A stretch of DNA of 64,000 bases from Zygaena filipendulae. Its lineage: Eukaryota > Arthropoda > Insecta > Lepidoptera > Zygaenidae. How positions within the stretch are numbered: the stretch's first letter is position 1; each line of letters begins with the position of its first letter. The DNA lies in the NCBI GenBank assembly GCA_907165275.2, contig OU015660.1, positions 7,318,501 to 7,382,500 on the forward strand, in the 5' to 3' direction. The translations under genes and the position numbers were made by a program. Under the pieces are notes generated by a model. That model ran no database searches and was not told the origin of the DNA. It saw only the letters and a list, made by a program, of their open reading frames with translations. This document shows positions 45,448 through 57,065 of the stretch, piece by piece.

Positions 45448-46257
45448 TTTCTAAATAATCTAGATTCATTACATGATTGTGGCTAGTTCAGTTGGATGGC
45501 TGCATATCGCCCTAGATAAAATCCTTAGCTACGTCAATTCTCGTAGCATTTCGTAGGCATTGTCATAAAAATAAAAAGGCGAGATACCCGTATACTACAT
45601 AGACACATCGAAGAGTAGGTATGTGAATACTGAATATTATATAAACAGTGCACCTGTGTCGGGCTAGGGAGGGCAATATTTAACGAGTATCTGCACATAC
45701 GGCACCTAATCTACATTGCCACTGCATTACAAGTATATTGGGGTTACATGGGTTGGGTCCATGTTCTTTATCTTTTTCCGTATATTATCCAATTAAGTTA
45801 CAATTTAAAACTGTAGATATATTTTAGCCTAGTTTGTACAGTTGAAACTGCAAATTGGTGCTATAGATTTCCGATCTTTTAGGGAGCTCTTAGCAAATAA
45901 TCAGCTTGTAAGACAGTAACCATAAAAATTTGCCAATACAAAACTTTACTATATAAATCAGCACTGTAATACAAAAAAAACAAATTAAATGACAGAATCA
46001 ATATCAGTAAATTAATGATTTCTTTTCATTTTCATCGTTTGCAGGTGTAGTTTCAGTTGGAAACAGAGTATTTAAACTGTCTGAAGCAAATACTGAGAAA
46101 GAATTTTGAGAAAGGTAATGAAAAGAGGGCTCACACTGGAATTTTGTGTAATGTTTTTTTGGACTAACACATACTTACGAGAAAGATACTTTTTATCTCT
46201 ACTGAAGAATCCTGCTACGGTTGAAACCGCGATGAAAGTTAATAAGTGTACCTACGT

Positions 46258-46345
46258 ACCTATAAAAAATTTCATGGTGATCGGTTAAGCCGTTAAGCCG
46301 TGAAAGCGTAACAAACAAACAAACTCGCTTTCGCATTTATTAGGA
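46258..46345 (-). mobile_element. Helitron-like fragment (5' part)
   Basis: AATTTCATGGTGATCGGTTAAGC, GTGAAAGCGTAACAAACAAAC and TTTCGCATTTATTAGGA match the 5' half of the family in reverse; the hairpin end is missing. Confidence 0.6.
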
Positions 46346-49300
46346 TTATCTATATTATATTACAAGTAAAATAATGGATACCTACTTAAATTGTGTGCAA
46401 ACATCATGTCTTTTGGAATTCATAAAGGTAGGGTTTACACATTACAAACGGGAATCAGTGACGTCACGCTGTCATGTCACAAGAAAAATAAAATATCACA
46501 TTTTCAATTTGTATTTCTCATTTTTTGTGGTATGCAAATGTTATTAAATTATTCAACGTCACGGAATCGTGAAACTTATGAAGGTAAAACCACAGTCACA
46601 TTAAGTCTATATTAAAATTGTAAGTCGGAGCATTTATGTGAAAATTTAAGATATTTAAAAGAAAATCATAGAGGGGAGATAATTATAAATATAGTTAGAG
46701 GAAAGTAGGGGAAACGTGAAAACCTAAGGGAAAACATAAATAAAACAGCGGAATTAAGACACAAAGCATTATTAAAACAAATTTTTTATAGTTTTTTAAA
46801 AATAAAATGTAACATTATGATAAAAACCAAACCCTTAGTGTTCGGGCTTACCGTCGGATAAACTCGAACACCAAAGTGGGGCAATTTTACGAACTAACAT
46901 TTTAATTACGTCAGAGATCACTGTTATAACCACCGATGTTGCCTGTCCATCTGTAGTACACTTCCCATTAGCCCATTATTTTACATCGCAGTAGTTTTCA
47001 TAATTTTATTGCGTTCTTCCAATCTGTTTTTGGGATTTCTATAATTACGTTTCAGTTTTTATTTCTATTCTTTTTTTAGTATTTTAACAGATTTTCTTTT
47101 AATTTCGTCTTCTTCTATATTTCTGAAGTTACAAAGCATCTAAAATAATAGTCAAAATTAAATGAACAGAGAACTAACAAAAGAGGCATAAGGCCGAGCA
47201 TTCCAAATTACCTGACATGGCCTGTTCACCATTGCCCCGCAGGATCGAAACAATTAAGATGACAAAAATATTATGGGTTCTATTACTTTTACCTTTAGCG
47301 TGGATTTGGAGAGGATCCGTTTAATAACGGATAAATACTATAGAGTCCGACTGTGCTTCTTTCACGATCTTTTGCACTGAATATTCGCAGTTTAACATAG
47401 TAGGTAGGTACGCATAGAACTTAAAATATACTTTTAATAAAAATAGGTTTGAATTTGAGAGGTACAATTTGTCGTGTTGTCTATATACTTAATTATTTAA
47501 GAAACAAAAAACTTATGAAATTTGAATTTCAATTATTAAAGGCTGTTATCTTAATATTATAGAGACACACTTCCATTTTATTTATGTGTATAGATTTAGG
47601 TATACATTTATTTGTGTTGTAAGTACAATATAGTTATTAATAGTTTATAATATTCTTCATAATAGCATACCCTCCATGAAAGTACGTGAGCATGAGTAAT
47701 AAACGAGCATATGGCAGCAAGTATATCTGCACATCGCACCGCTATTCTGTAACCAGTTCAACTAGATTTATCTGAAAGTAATTTTCAGTGAGCATCTGGC
47801 GCTGCGGTATGAGAGATTCGAGCTGATCAATATTCCGGAAGTTTCCTCTAAGAACTTTGAAATATGTCAGTCTCTCACTCAATTCGATTGCATGGTATTT
47901 ATGACACTGTAAAATTGCGTTCATCATAAGTCATGAAATATTTAAGTGTTTAAATACCTATACAATTATTCAGAATTTCCCTTTTCACTTGTTAACCACC
48001 AACTAGAACTTAATTTAAGGAAAAAGATTTCCCGTATGTAGGTATATAAAACGAATAAAAAGAAATGTAGAATTTTAGCAAAACTCGAAGAGCGGAAAAT
48101 TAGGTACGTAGATATTTTTTTAGTATATACCTATGCACACTCGATATTGTGTTAAATGCGCGTTTGTTACGCGATACAATTTCTCAATAAATTACACCCA
48201 TATGTCAATCAAGCTTGTCAATGTTCTACATTATTCTTCTTTACAAAACATTACCCAGCAACTGATCATTTTTATATTTACATTATTCCTTTATTGACGT
48301 ATTTTTAACTACATTCTTTTAAGATCTGATATATTTACATGTAAACAATGATGACTGATTAGTTCGTAACTGTAAAAAATGTAAAACTCATCAGATTTGA
48401 AAAGTTTAACCAAAATCGGTCTAACTATAAAGTCTACATCGGGATCGGACCTTCGGGGATCGGTCCTACTATCCAGCGCAGCATTCCATATCCATACCAA
48501 CTTTGCCGGAGCATGATATACTCCGATAAATAATAAAGCTCAGACATTTAAAGTATTACACATTTTTTATTTATACGAATTAAAGAAAGAGAGATATAGA
48601 AACTAAAATTTATTTATTTCGTCTGAGCCTAAATGAGATCAAATATAGTATTCGATTGATAAAGGGATAACAATAATAATTTGTGATATCTATAATTAAA
48701 AAATAGAAGTCAATTCAAACAAGGTAACTGAACAATGTCTCGATGTAGCTCACGTAGGTATATAGCTGAGACGGTTTTAATTAATTAATTCCGGTGCGGT
48801 GTGAGTACGTGATTCGAGACAGCGGCGAGCCGATGCCGCCCTAATCAAATCAATTACCGAATTCAATGTCAATAGACCCTGTGAGGTCAAGTTAAGATAA
48901 TTTGAATTTTCATTCGGCAACTCAATATATAGACTAAAGATTAAGCTTCAGCGAAGGGTTTGTCGATCCTTTCGGTTTAGACTAAAATAAATAAACGGAT
49001 CGTAATGGATTCAGAGAATCATGTTATATGTAATAACAGTTATTAGTAGGGATTATTTTTTGATAGCTGATTTTGTAATCTGTTTAATTTAAACTTAAGG
49101 TTTTTTAGTGTCTTCTTAGATAATTACCTATTGAAAATATTTCAGACAGTGGATCATATTTTCTAATATTAAAAATATATCTACTAAACTTAGGAAATTT
49201 ATGAGTTTCTTAGCCGTTAATAAAGGTCGTTTAATAAAGGCAAAGCTCTTTAAACAATCAAACATCCCTACACAAATAACTGGTGTGTTAAATTTGTTTA

Positions 49301-51217
49301 TGTTCCAAAGTAACTACCTTAAAAGTTTACTTTGCGGGTGTACATTAATTTTGTGACTTTGGCTTGTAGAGTAAATTATGGTAATTCCTTATAATACCAA
49401 AGATTTAAATTTCATTTATACCCATAAAAAGAAGATAGCTTAGCATAAAAATTCAATATAATAATGCTTCGATCGCTTTTCTGTTATCACAAATTTTTAA
49501 ATTGCAATCTCATCAATCAAATAATATACACACCGGCAGAATTAGCGGAACATAAAAAGGCAGAGTATAGAAATAATTACGTATATATATTAAAACAAAT
49601 TATTATCAGGCATGAAGTAACAAACTAATATACATCTTTTAACATCGACTTTAAGAAGTTTTTAGTTAAATTTTATTAAAAATTATCAAAATTAAAAAAA
49701 ATAAAAAAAATCTGTAGTTTGTGAGAACACAGACAATGTTGCAAATAAAAGTTAAATCACGAAGGGGAAACACACGTTATTAATCATTCATTTATTTAGT
49801 GTTAAAATCACAGTAATCTTTAATTTTCAACATTATTTGTGTGCTCACAAATTAGAGAAAAAGTGTTTTTTTTATTATTATTTTAAATAAAATTTAATAA
49901 TTTTATTACAAACTTTTAAAGTGTATATTATTTGAAGTCAAAGAGTCTGAACCATTTTGCTGTATTAGTTACCCATCTACTCCGATACTGTTTATTTTTC
50001 AGATCTCTTTATTGAATAGGTATAAGTTATATCTATTTGCAGAAAACCCAATGAACATGTTATCGTTACATGTTATATCTATATCTCATTCTGTTATTGA
50101 TATATAACTCAAATGTTAAGTAATCGTAGATATTTACTGTGGATTTCTGTCAATTAAAGAATTTTAAGAATCGTTACGGTAGTTCCAGAGATTATCATCA
50201 ACGTCAAAACTTACCAACTGTTTAATTTTACTATCCTGCAGTTTCACCTGCGTTAATTTCGGAGTTTCCGAATGTTAATTATTATTGGTCTAGAAAAATT
50301 CAATTTGAAAACCAAAGAAACTAATGGTGCTGAAATACCGTTTAGTAAGTGTTAATAGAAGTTCTAGTCGACTCGAACAAAGACTGTATTATCAAGTAGG
50401 CGAGGGAGCGTGACCGCCGTAATGATATATGAGACACTTATGGTACCTCGTAATATTGCGTTCTCTTTGCAATATGAAAATTTATTGCAATGTCTGCGCG
50501 TATACGGAGCTTAGTAACGCAGAAAAATGAGTATTGCTTTTTATGTTAGCGGCCACTTTGCGATTATAATTGGCTCTTTTCCGTTATGTTTTATAAACTA
50601 GTTTATCGTAACAAAGCATACATCGTAAAATTGGTAGTGATATCATATTGGATATTATATAAGAAAAATTATGGCGCTGCAATTAAAGGTCACCACATCA
50701 TGACATCATAAAAGTTGGTCCCATTGTCATTAAATCAGGATCTGATGATGGCATCTTGGAGAAATCGAGGGAACATTTCGAATATTATAGGCAGACTTAT
50801 ACCGATTTGGGTATTTTTTATAGTCAATCGTTCATTTGCTTTCGGAATGTAAAACTTGGAGAAGTAGAACTGATGATGACGACCATAGACGGTCATCGGA
50901 ACTACTTAATAATAGGTATTTCACGGGTTCCGTCTCGATTATTTTAATATACTTATCTATAGTTGCTAAGCGATTTATGTTCATCACATGCATGTGGCGA
51001 GGTGGAACTGATGGTTATGTACTAAGAGAACTCAACAATTAACGTCCCTGCATCGGGAAAAAAATGTTTTGTCCTTTTTTGTACGTTATGTAAAAGGAGA
51101 CGATGAACATTTATTGTAACTTAGATAAATTGCAATTCATCTCACTTAAAAGCGAGAAATAAACAAATTAACCAAAAAAAATTTAAACCGACTACCGAAA
51201 ACACAAAGACGCACTAT

Positions 51218-51551
51218 GATAAAAAGCGGAAAATAACCAAACACCGATTTAATCCAAAAGACAAAAAAGCTCGTAATAGGTACCTATTTTTATTGGTCTT
51301 GACTACCACTGATCGGTTTGAAGTCGCTGACAAGCCAAATAGGGAGTGAGTAGATGGACTTAATCCATTCTTGCCACATTTCAAGTGTGTGAGCGTGAGC
51401 GAGTTGAGCAAAACAACCCAAGTGGGCAGACATGAGCGGGCTTGGCACCAACTTCAAACCGATCAGTGGTAGCACAGACAAATAATAATAATATTACGTG
51501 CATTTGTGCCCTTTGGATTAAATCGGTATTTTGTTATTTTTTGCTTTTATC
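51218..51551. repeat. Nested inverted repeats (outer about 45 bp, inner 22 bp perfect)
   Basis: Outer arms 51218-51262 and 51507-51551 pair imperfectly around ACCGATTTAATCC / GGATTAAATCGGT. Inner arms 51303-51324 and 51451-51472 are exact reverse complements (CTACCACTGATCGGTTTGAA plus 2 bp). The inner 170-bp unit looks like a MITE; the outer pair may be a second, older one or part of the same foldback. Confidence 0.72.
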
Positions 51552-51966
51552 ACATTTATTTATTTGTTAATTTTTATATTTTTCATTTTTGTGTTTTTGA
51601 AGTCAGTATAATTGTTTTTGGAAAAATTACCTATACAGTTTATACCTACCATATAATTTTCCATGACAACTTGATTCCAAAAGTTTCAGGAAAGCATCTA
51701 AATGTATCTCACCAATGCATGTCAATGTAAATAACTTTACAAAAAGTCACACAAGTCTAACTCAAATGTATTTACGTTGATTGCTTTGCCTTCTCCGAAT
51801 TTTAAGATGACTTGTAGGTTTGGTGTATAAAGGATGCTCTGAAAAGAGGTAGAATAGGCGGTGATATTTTTAATTTTAATCGAATTTTGATTTATGCTAT
51901 AGAATCGTTATATCGGTCTTTCCCTACCCTTTTCTACATATAATATTTATCTATCTATCTATACTA

Positions 51967-53586
51967 CACTCGGCGTCACAAAAATCGCACTTCTTTAAGA
52001 ATTCCCTTCAGAGTCATTTTAACCCTATTAATCAATGGTAGACATATGACTATAGGGTATCATTGGAAAGGCAATTTATTTAAATTTCTGAATAAATCAA
52101 TAGATTTGGTTTTTCGTTTACCAGGGAATAAAAAAAGCAAGCTAATGCAAATGATTAAAAAATTAAATTTTATTTTATCAGCAAAAATTACACCAAAGTC
52201 CTTAAAAGCAACTTCAAATCTAGTGTTACCCCCCCTAGCCCTGATGACTGCTTCCATGCGTTCTCTCATGGACCTGATTAATGTGACAACAGTCTCTTGG
52301 GGAGTGTTGTCCCATTCTGCAACGACGGCATCTTGGAGGTCTTGAAGAGTGGTAGGGGCAGGATCACGTGCCCGTACTCGTCGTTTCAGGTCATCCCAAA
52401 TGTGCTCAATAGGGTTCAGGTCTGGACTTCGCACCAGCCAGCGCATAACAGGGATCCCAACTTCTTTCAGGTAGTCTCTTACAATTAAAGCGGTGTGACA
52501 GCGGGCGTTATCGTGCATTAACATGAACCCACTACCAATAAAACCCGCTTAAGGGACAACCTGCTCCTCTAAGATCTCCGTTATGTACCGATGAGCAGTC
52601 AGCGACCCTTGCCCGCGAGCACTTCCGGTCCGAGAAACACACACAAGGTTCGTTTTGCCGTCGATTAACATGCCGCTCCAGAACATGCACGAGCCACCCC
52701 CGTATTCCACTGTCTCTTGAATACAGGTTTATGCGAATCGTTCCCCTTGCCTCCTGTACACTCTGCGACGTCTGTCGTTACAGAAAAGACAAACCCTTGT
52801 CTCATCCGAGAAGAGCACAGCCCTCCATTGGTCTATTTTCAAATCTACATGGTCACGGGCAAATTGTAACCGGTCTCTCCTATGCTGTGCAGTCAATTTT
52901 GGCCCCGTAACAGTCCTGTGAGCTGCAATTTTCTTCTCCCGCATTCTTCTTCTTATCGTGGAGACACTTACAGAAGTTCTGCGAGCTGATCGCAGTTGTT
53001 ATTGCAGCTCAACAGCATTGGGGAACCGATTACGTAAAGACTTCGAAACAATGAAGCGATCGTCTCTTTCGGATGTGCACCATTGTCTTCCAGATCCACG
53101 TCTTCGGATATAGCCACCAGTCTCTCGGAAGCGTTGGAACACTCGTCGAATGGAAAAACGACTCAAGTTCAGTTGCCGAGCAACATCACATTGCCGCATC
53201 CCTGATTGCAGTAGTGCAATGACTTGAGCAGCTTCATCTACAGTGGTATCCATCTTCTGGGGTATTTTTCTTGCTGTAACTGTTAACGTTTGTTCACTAC
53301 AAAGGTTGAATAGCGAATGACCCACATTTAATCCAGGTCGCCCGTTTTATAACCTTGTAGGGAGGTGCAATGAGTGGTCGTTGTATTGCGTATTTTGACA
53401 ACTTCTTTTTTAATGTTACGTACTAATGAGATCTGTTGTGTTTAGGAATTCTAATTGATGTTAATTTAAAGGTCATTAAATATACTTTTAATTGATACCA
53501 ATATTGATTGGGTTTAATGTATTCGTTGCTGGCGGGACATGCTTGAAACTTATTTTTGAAGAGGTGCGATTTTTGTGACGCTGAGA
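51967..53586 (-). mobile_element. Tc1-like DNA transposon
   Basis: Ends share the inverted repeat CGTCACAAAAATCGCAC: left at 51974-51990, right as its complement at about 53563-53580. TA dinucleotides flank the element (51965-51966 and about 53587-53588). It carries one transposase gene on the - strand, now broken. About 1.62 kb, normal for the family. The outermost 8-9 bp of the two ends differ, so the exact borders are approximate. Confidence 0.85.
52060..53325 (-). pseudogene. Tc1-like transposase, broken by three in-frame stops
   Basis: Reading from 53325 (or from the internal ATG at MDTTVDEA, the more likely start) down to 52060 in one frame gives a paired DNA-binding region (DVARQLNLSRFSIRRVFQRF; GSGRQWCTSERDD), then the catalytic core with FSDET (first D), MLMHDNARCH (second D) and NPIEHIWDDLKRR (E), spaced D-34-E. 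This is a cut-and-paste transposase of the Tc1/mariner superfamily. In-frame stops at 52999-53001, 52729-52731 and 52549-52551 interrupt it with no frameshift, each explainable by point mutation. The copy cannot make a full enzyme but is not old enough to have collected indels. Confidence 0.93.
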
Positions 53587-53588
53587 TA

Positions 53589-54144
53589 ATAAAAGAGTAG
53601 AATCCGCGATTGTGTACGTTGAATATTTTTACCTAAAATTGAGAGGGGTGATAAAAGAAGAGTAACCAAGCCCAAAAAAAAAAGTTTTAAAATTCTTTTC
53701 CGTCTGTCTGTCTGTCTGTTCGCGATAATCTCCGCATCTACTGAACCGATTGTCATGCGGTTTTCACAGGTAGATTAAGCTTAGCCTCGAGCTACATATA
53801 GGCTTTGTTTCATTGAAATCGGATGTCGGGAAAAAAGTTGTTATATGAAAACGTTTCACACGGGTGAAACCGCGGGGCACAGCTAGTACTATAATAAAAG
53901 AGTGGAATCCGCGATGCTGTACATTGAATATTTTTAACAATAGTTGACAGGGGGCGATAAAAGAAGAGTAAGCAACCACAAAAATTTTTAAAAATTCTTT
54001 TCTGTCTGTCTGTCTGTTCGCGATTATCTCCGAATCTACTGAACGGATTGACATGCGGCTTTATTTAAATTAAATCGGATGTTGGGAAAAAAAAGTTGAT
54101 ATATGAAAACGTTTCACGCGGCTGAAACCGCGGGGCACATATAG
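53589..54144 (+). repeat. Tandem pair of Helitron-like units (third subfamily)
   Basis: Two units, 53589-53886 and 53887-54144, share AATAAAAGAGT(A/G)GAATCCGCG, TGATAAAAGAAGAGTAA, a GTCTGTCTGTCTGTTCGCG microsatellite and AAAACGTTTCAC...GAAACCGCGGGGCACA. The first ends CAGCTAGT and the second in a mutated ATAG. The first contains about 45 bp missing from the second. The 5' end of the first abuts the Tc1 element. Confidence 0.75.
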
Positions 54145-56639
54145 TTCTAAATATAAGCAAAATAAAAAAGCTTAAAAAAATAGGGTATACGGTTAATACG
54201 GCAGTCTTTGTCTTTTCGGCTATATTATGAAGTTAATTCGCACTTACAAGCTCCATACGAAACTTTTATACGTGATTTAACTGCGCCTGCAAACGAGGCA
54301 ACAAGGCACATGCATTATTCCAAGATACTCCCCTAAATAATGGCTGCGTCTACCTAAACAAAGTCGCCTAACGCAAATCTACAAAACAGGTTTAGTCAAA
54401 GGGGGGCACTAAGCCGAAAGCGTATTAAAGTGTCTATCACAACAAATAACAACAAAGAACAAAGAACTTTGCTTTAATTTTCTTGTCCCAACAGTCAGTA
54501 AATTCAAATAAAAAAAAAAAAAAACTAATTTTCACTAGCTATAATTGTGTGGGACAGGGATTCCTTATTTTAATCTAAAATAACTAAGGATATACTTACG
54601 TCTTTATTTATATATTTATTCAAGAAAAGTAAAGCGATAACCACTTCAAATAACTTAAAACTAAACAATTTGCATCACTTGCAACAATTTGAAAATAGAA
54701 GCATAAAATGGGTAGGTACCTACTACGGGCGGGAGCTGTGGTGCCAGTGGATTTTCATCACGACAACGTGAGCGGAGCCTCGGGCAACAACTAGTTACAT
54801 ATTATAAAAGTTTGTTTTGTCGTTTTTTGGATGCTGATGTGGTTTTATTTAGATGAGATGGCATATCGTAACTCTATGAATGAGAAAAGGATGTCATCCT
54901 TGTAGGCATACTTGTTGTGACGTCATGATTATTAATCACAAAATTATACTCAACATGTCCGACAATCTGTGTCTCCCCAGTGGGCACATAGTAGAACGGA
55001 TGTTATGTTCTTCTTCATTTTGTTAACCCAAAGTTATGACAGCTTGGCTGAGGTAGGTTAATATTTACACACCTCACCGGCTACTTTAGTGCAAATTGTG
55101 TTTAAACCCTTGTCGTGCGCATTTCTTAACATTTTATGATGAATATATTAATAGAGTATATAGAACGATTTCACTGTGACGATAATGTACCTACGAGTCA
55201 TGTTGTAGTTATTATTAGTTCTATATTTATGATAATTTGGAAAAATGATCTGCCACTTGAATATAGAAAAAAACCAAATTTGTTAATTAGGATCAATATT
55301 ATAATTTAATGAATGGCGTTTTTTATTTTTAAATTTTGTTTTTACCACTCTTTTACATTAGTTCCTATCAATTTACGATATATTTTTGCGTTTTGAATGA
55401 AACTTAATACATCGTTATTTATCTAATTTGTTCTTTATGAAAGTAGATATTTAATACATTTTAATACGCAGCGATAAAGAAATAAATAGGTATTTCATTG
55501 TTTCCCTGATCACCCAATTTAGCTTTATTGTAGGTACCTACTTTGTTCTCCAAAATTGAACGCGACCTTGTTGAAGTTTAAAGTTTTATTGCCTTCTTTG
55601 CCTTTTGGAGTAGGTATTTAAGTAAAATTTTATACGTAGAACATATTTTAGATTGACAGAAAATTGCTCACTTTTTGTCCATATTCAAATACAGAGTCGA
55701 ATTACGAGAGGTTTTGAAGAGGTTTTTCTTTAAAAGTTACAAGGTTCGATTCCCGATTTTTTTTCTTTCTAAATTTGAGTACCTAGGTAGGTATATACAG
55801 TTTTGTTTTTATCAAAATCTTTCGCTATTCTTCATATTTTCGCATTTAGCCATCCACGCCTACTTGAAATATTACAAAGGTCTATCAATAGCTATTAGGT
55901 AAGTATACGTCACGTTTTCGACGTCGAAAGCATTCAGTTTCAGTAACGACAAGATAAAAGTTCGAGTCGAGCAATACAAGTGGACATTAAGTAAATAATA
56001 GGAAGCCAGGTAGTCGATAGCGTCACAATGTGTATAATAATAAACAGTATCGAATAATCGAAAACGCACAAACGCTCGCTAGAACGGTTCAAATGACAAA
56101 AGGAAACCGAATAATATGTTGTGAATACACTCGTAGGATGTTAGTGGAAATCAGATCGGACGCCAGTTAATGCACAGTGAGATAATACTTCCTCGAGCGA
56201 AGAGTGAGACGCGGGCTTCAGATAACGTCGCGCCCGCGACCTAAGATTTGTCTCAAGGTGCTTTGTTCGTGTCTCTCGTGTTATGATAATAATATTATTA
56301 CGAACTTGTCGAGGATATTGTGTATTTTATGTACTACTACAATGTTTTCTTTTCCAGTAATTGTCTGCCTTTGAAATTGGTTATAATATTGACTGAGATC
56401 TCGTGAGAATTTCGGATAAAAACTACACTATGTCCTTTTCTGTACTCATGACCAGTTGTGTCGCTAGGCGAAAGAGCGTAACAAACAAATAAATTCTCTT
56501 CCGCATTTATAATATTAAGGGTTATGCACTTTTACTTCATCTGTAGTGAATGTAAAGGGTTTTTTTTAGCAGAGAAACTTCTATTTTTCTTTATTTGAAC
56601 ATTAATAAGAAAAAATAAACAAGTAATTAATTTTTTATT

Positions 56640-56750
56640 ATGGGTACAAAGCCCAGACTGAGGATGAACATAACGTCATATCACATAAATATTTACCCGG
56701 ACGCGGGGATCAATCCTGAACCACCTGGCCACTAGATCAAGAGTGCTGTT
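56640..56750 (-). repeat. tRNA-derived SINE remnant
   Basis: On the - strand: GATCTAGTGGCCAGGTGG (A-box-like) and GGATTGATCCCCGCGTCCGG (B-box-like) at normal spacing, no complete tRNA fold. It is related in style to the 14988-15404 array. Confidence 0.55.
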
Positions 56751-56814
56751 ACAATATATTATTTTGAAGATGTCGTTAACAGATATCGCAGTAAACGTTT
56801 CTGTGTCGATTTAA

Positions 56815-57065
56815 GTAGCAGCTGCAGCGCCTGTATGCACTCGGAACAGCATCCTGAAAATGATAGCTCACAGACTGGACTGTCCCTTCCGGAGACACTG
56901 GGTGTGCCTTGGTATAGATGCACAACCATGAAATTTGTTCAATGTTTTTCTGCTTTGATAAAATACTAATAATACTAACATAGAATGTAAGCAGAACCTG
57001 TTATTAACTCCTTATGGACTTATAGTCTGAAATAAAGATTTTATTATTATTATTATTATAATTAT
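56815..57065 (+). repeat. LINE-like 3' end with AATAAA and (TTA)n tail
   Basis: GACTTATAGTCTGAAATAAAG is followed by a long (TTA)n run (57040-57058). The upstream part is GC-richer and may be the tail of a degraded reverse-transcriptase ORF. It looks like a 5'-truncated non-LTR insertion. Confidence 0.5.

Larger units (their letters stand above)
42153..51960. other. AT-rich intergenic DNA downstream of the gene
   Basis: About 9.8 kb without a supportable gene. Very AT-rich from 42.2 to 44.4 kb. It contains Helitron-like copies (44554, 45250, 46258) and a nested inverted repeat (51218-51551). No tRNA or conserved exon was recognised. Short open frames here have no family features. Confidence 0.6.

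Noticed and set aside
52046..52345. 99-residue + strand open frame
   Set aside because: It is antisense to the transposase, whose - strand reading has the catalytic motifs.
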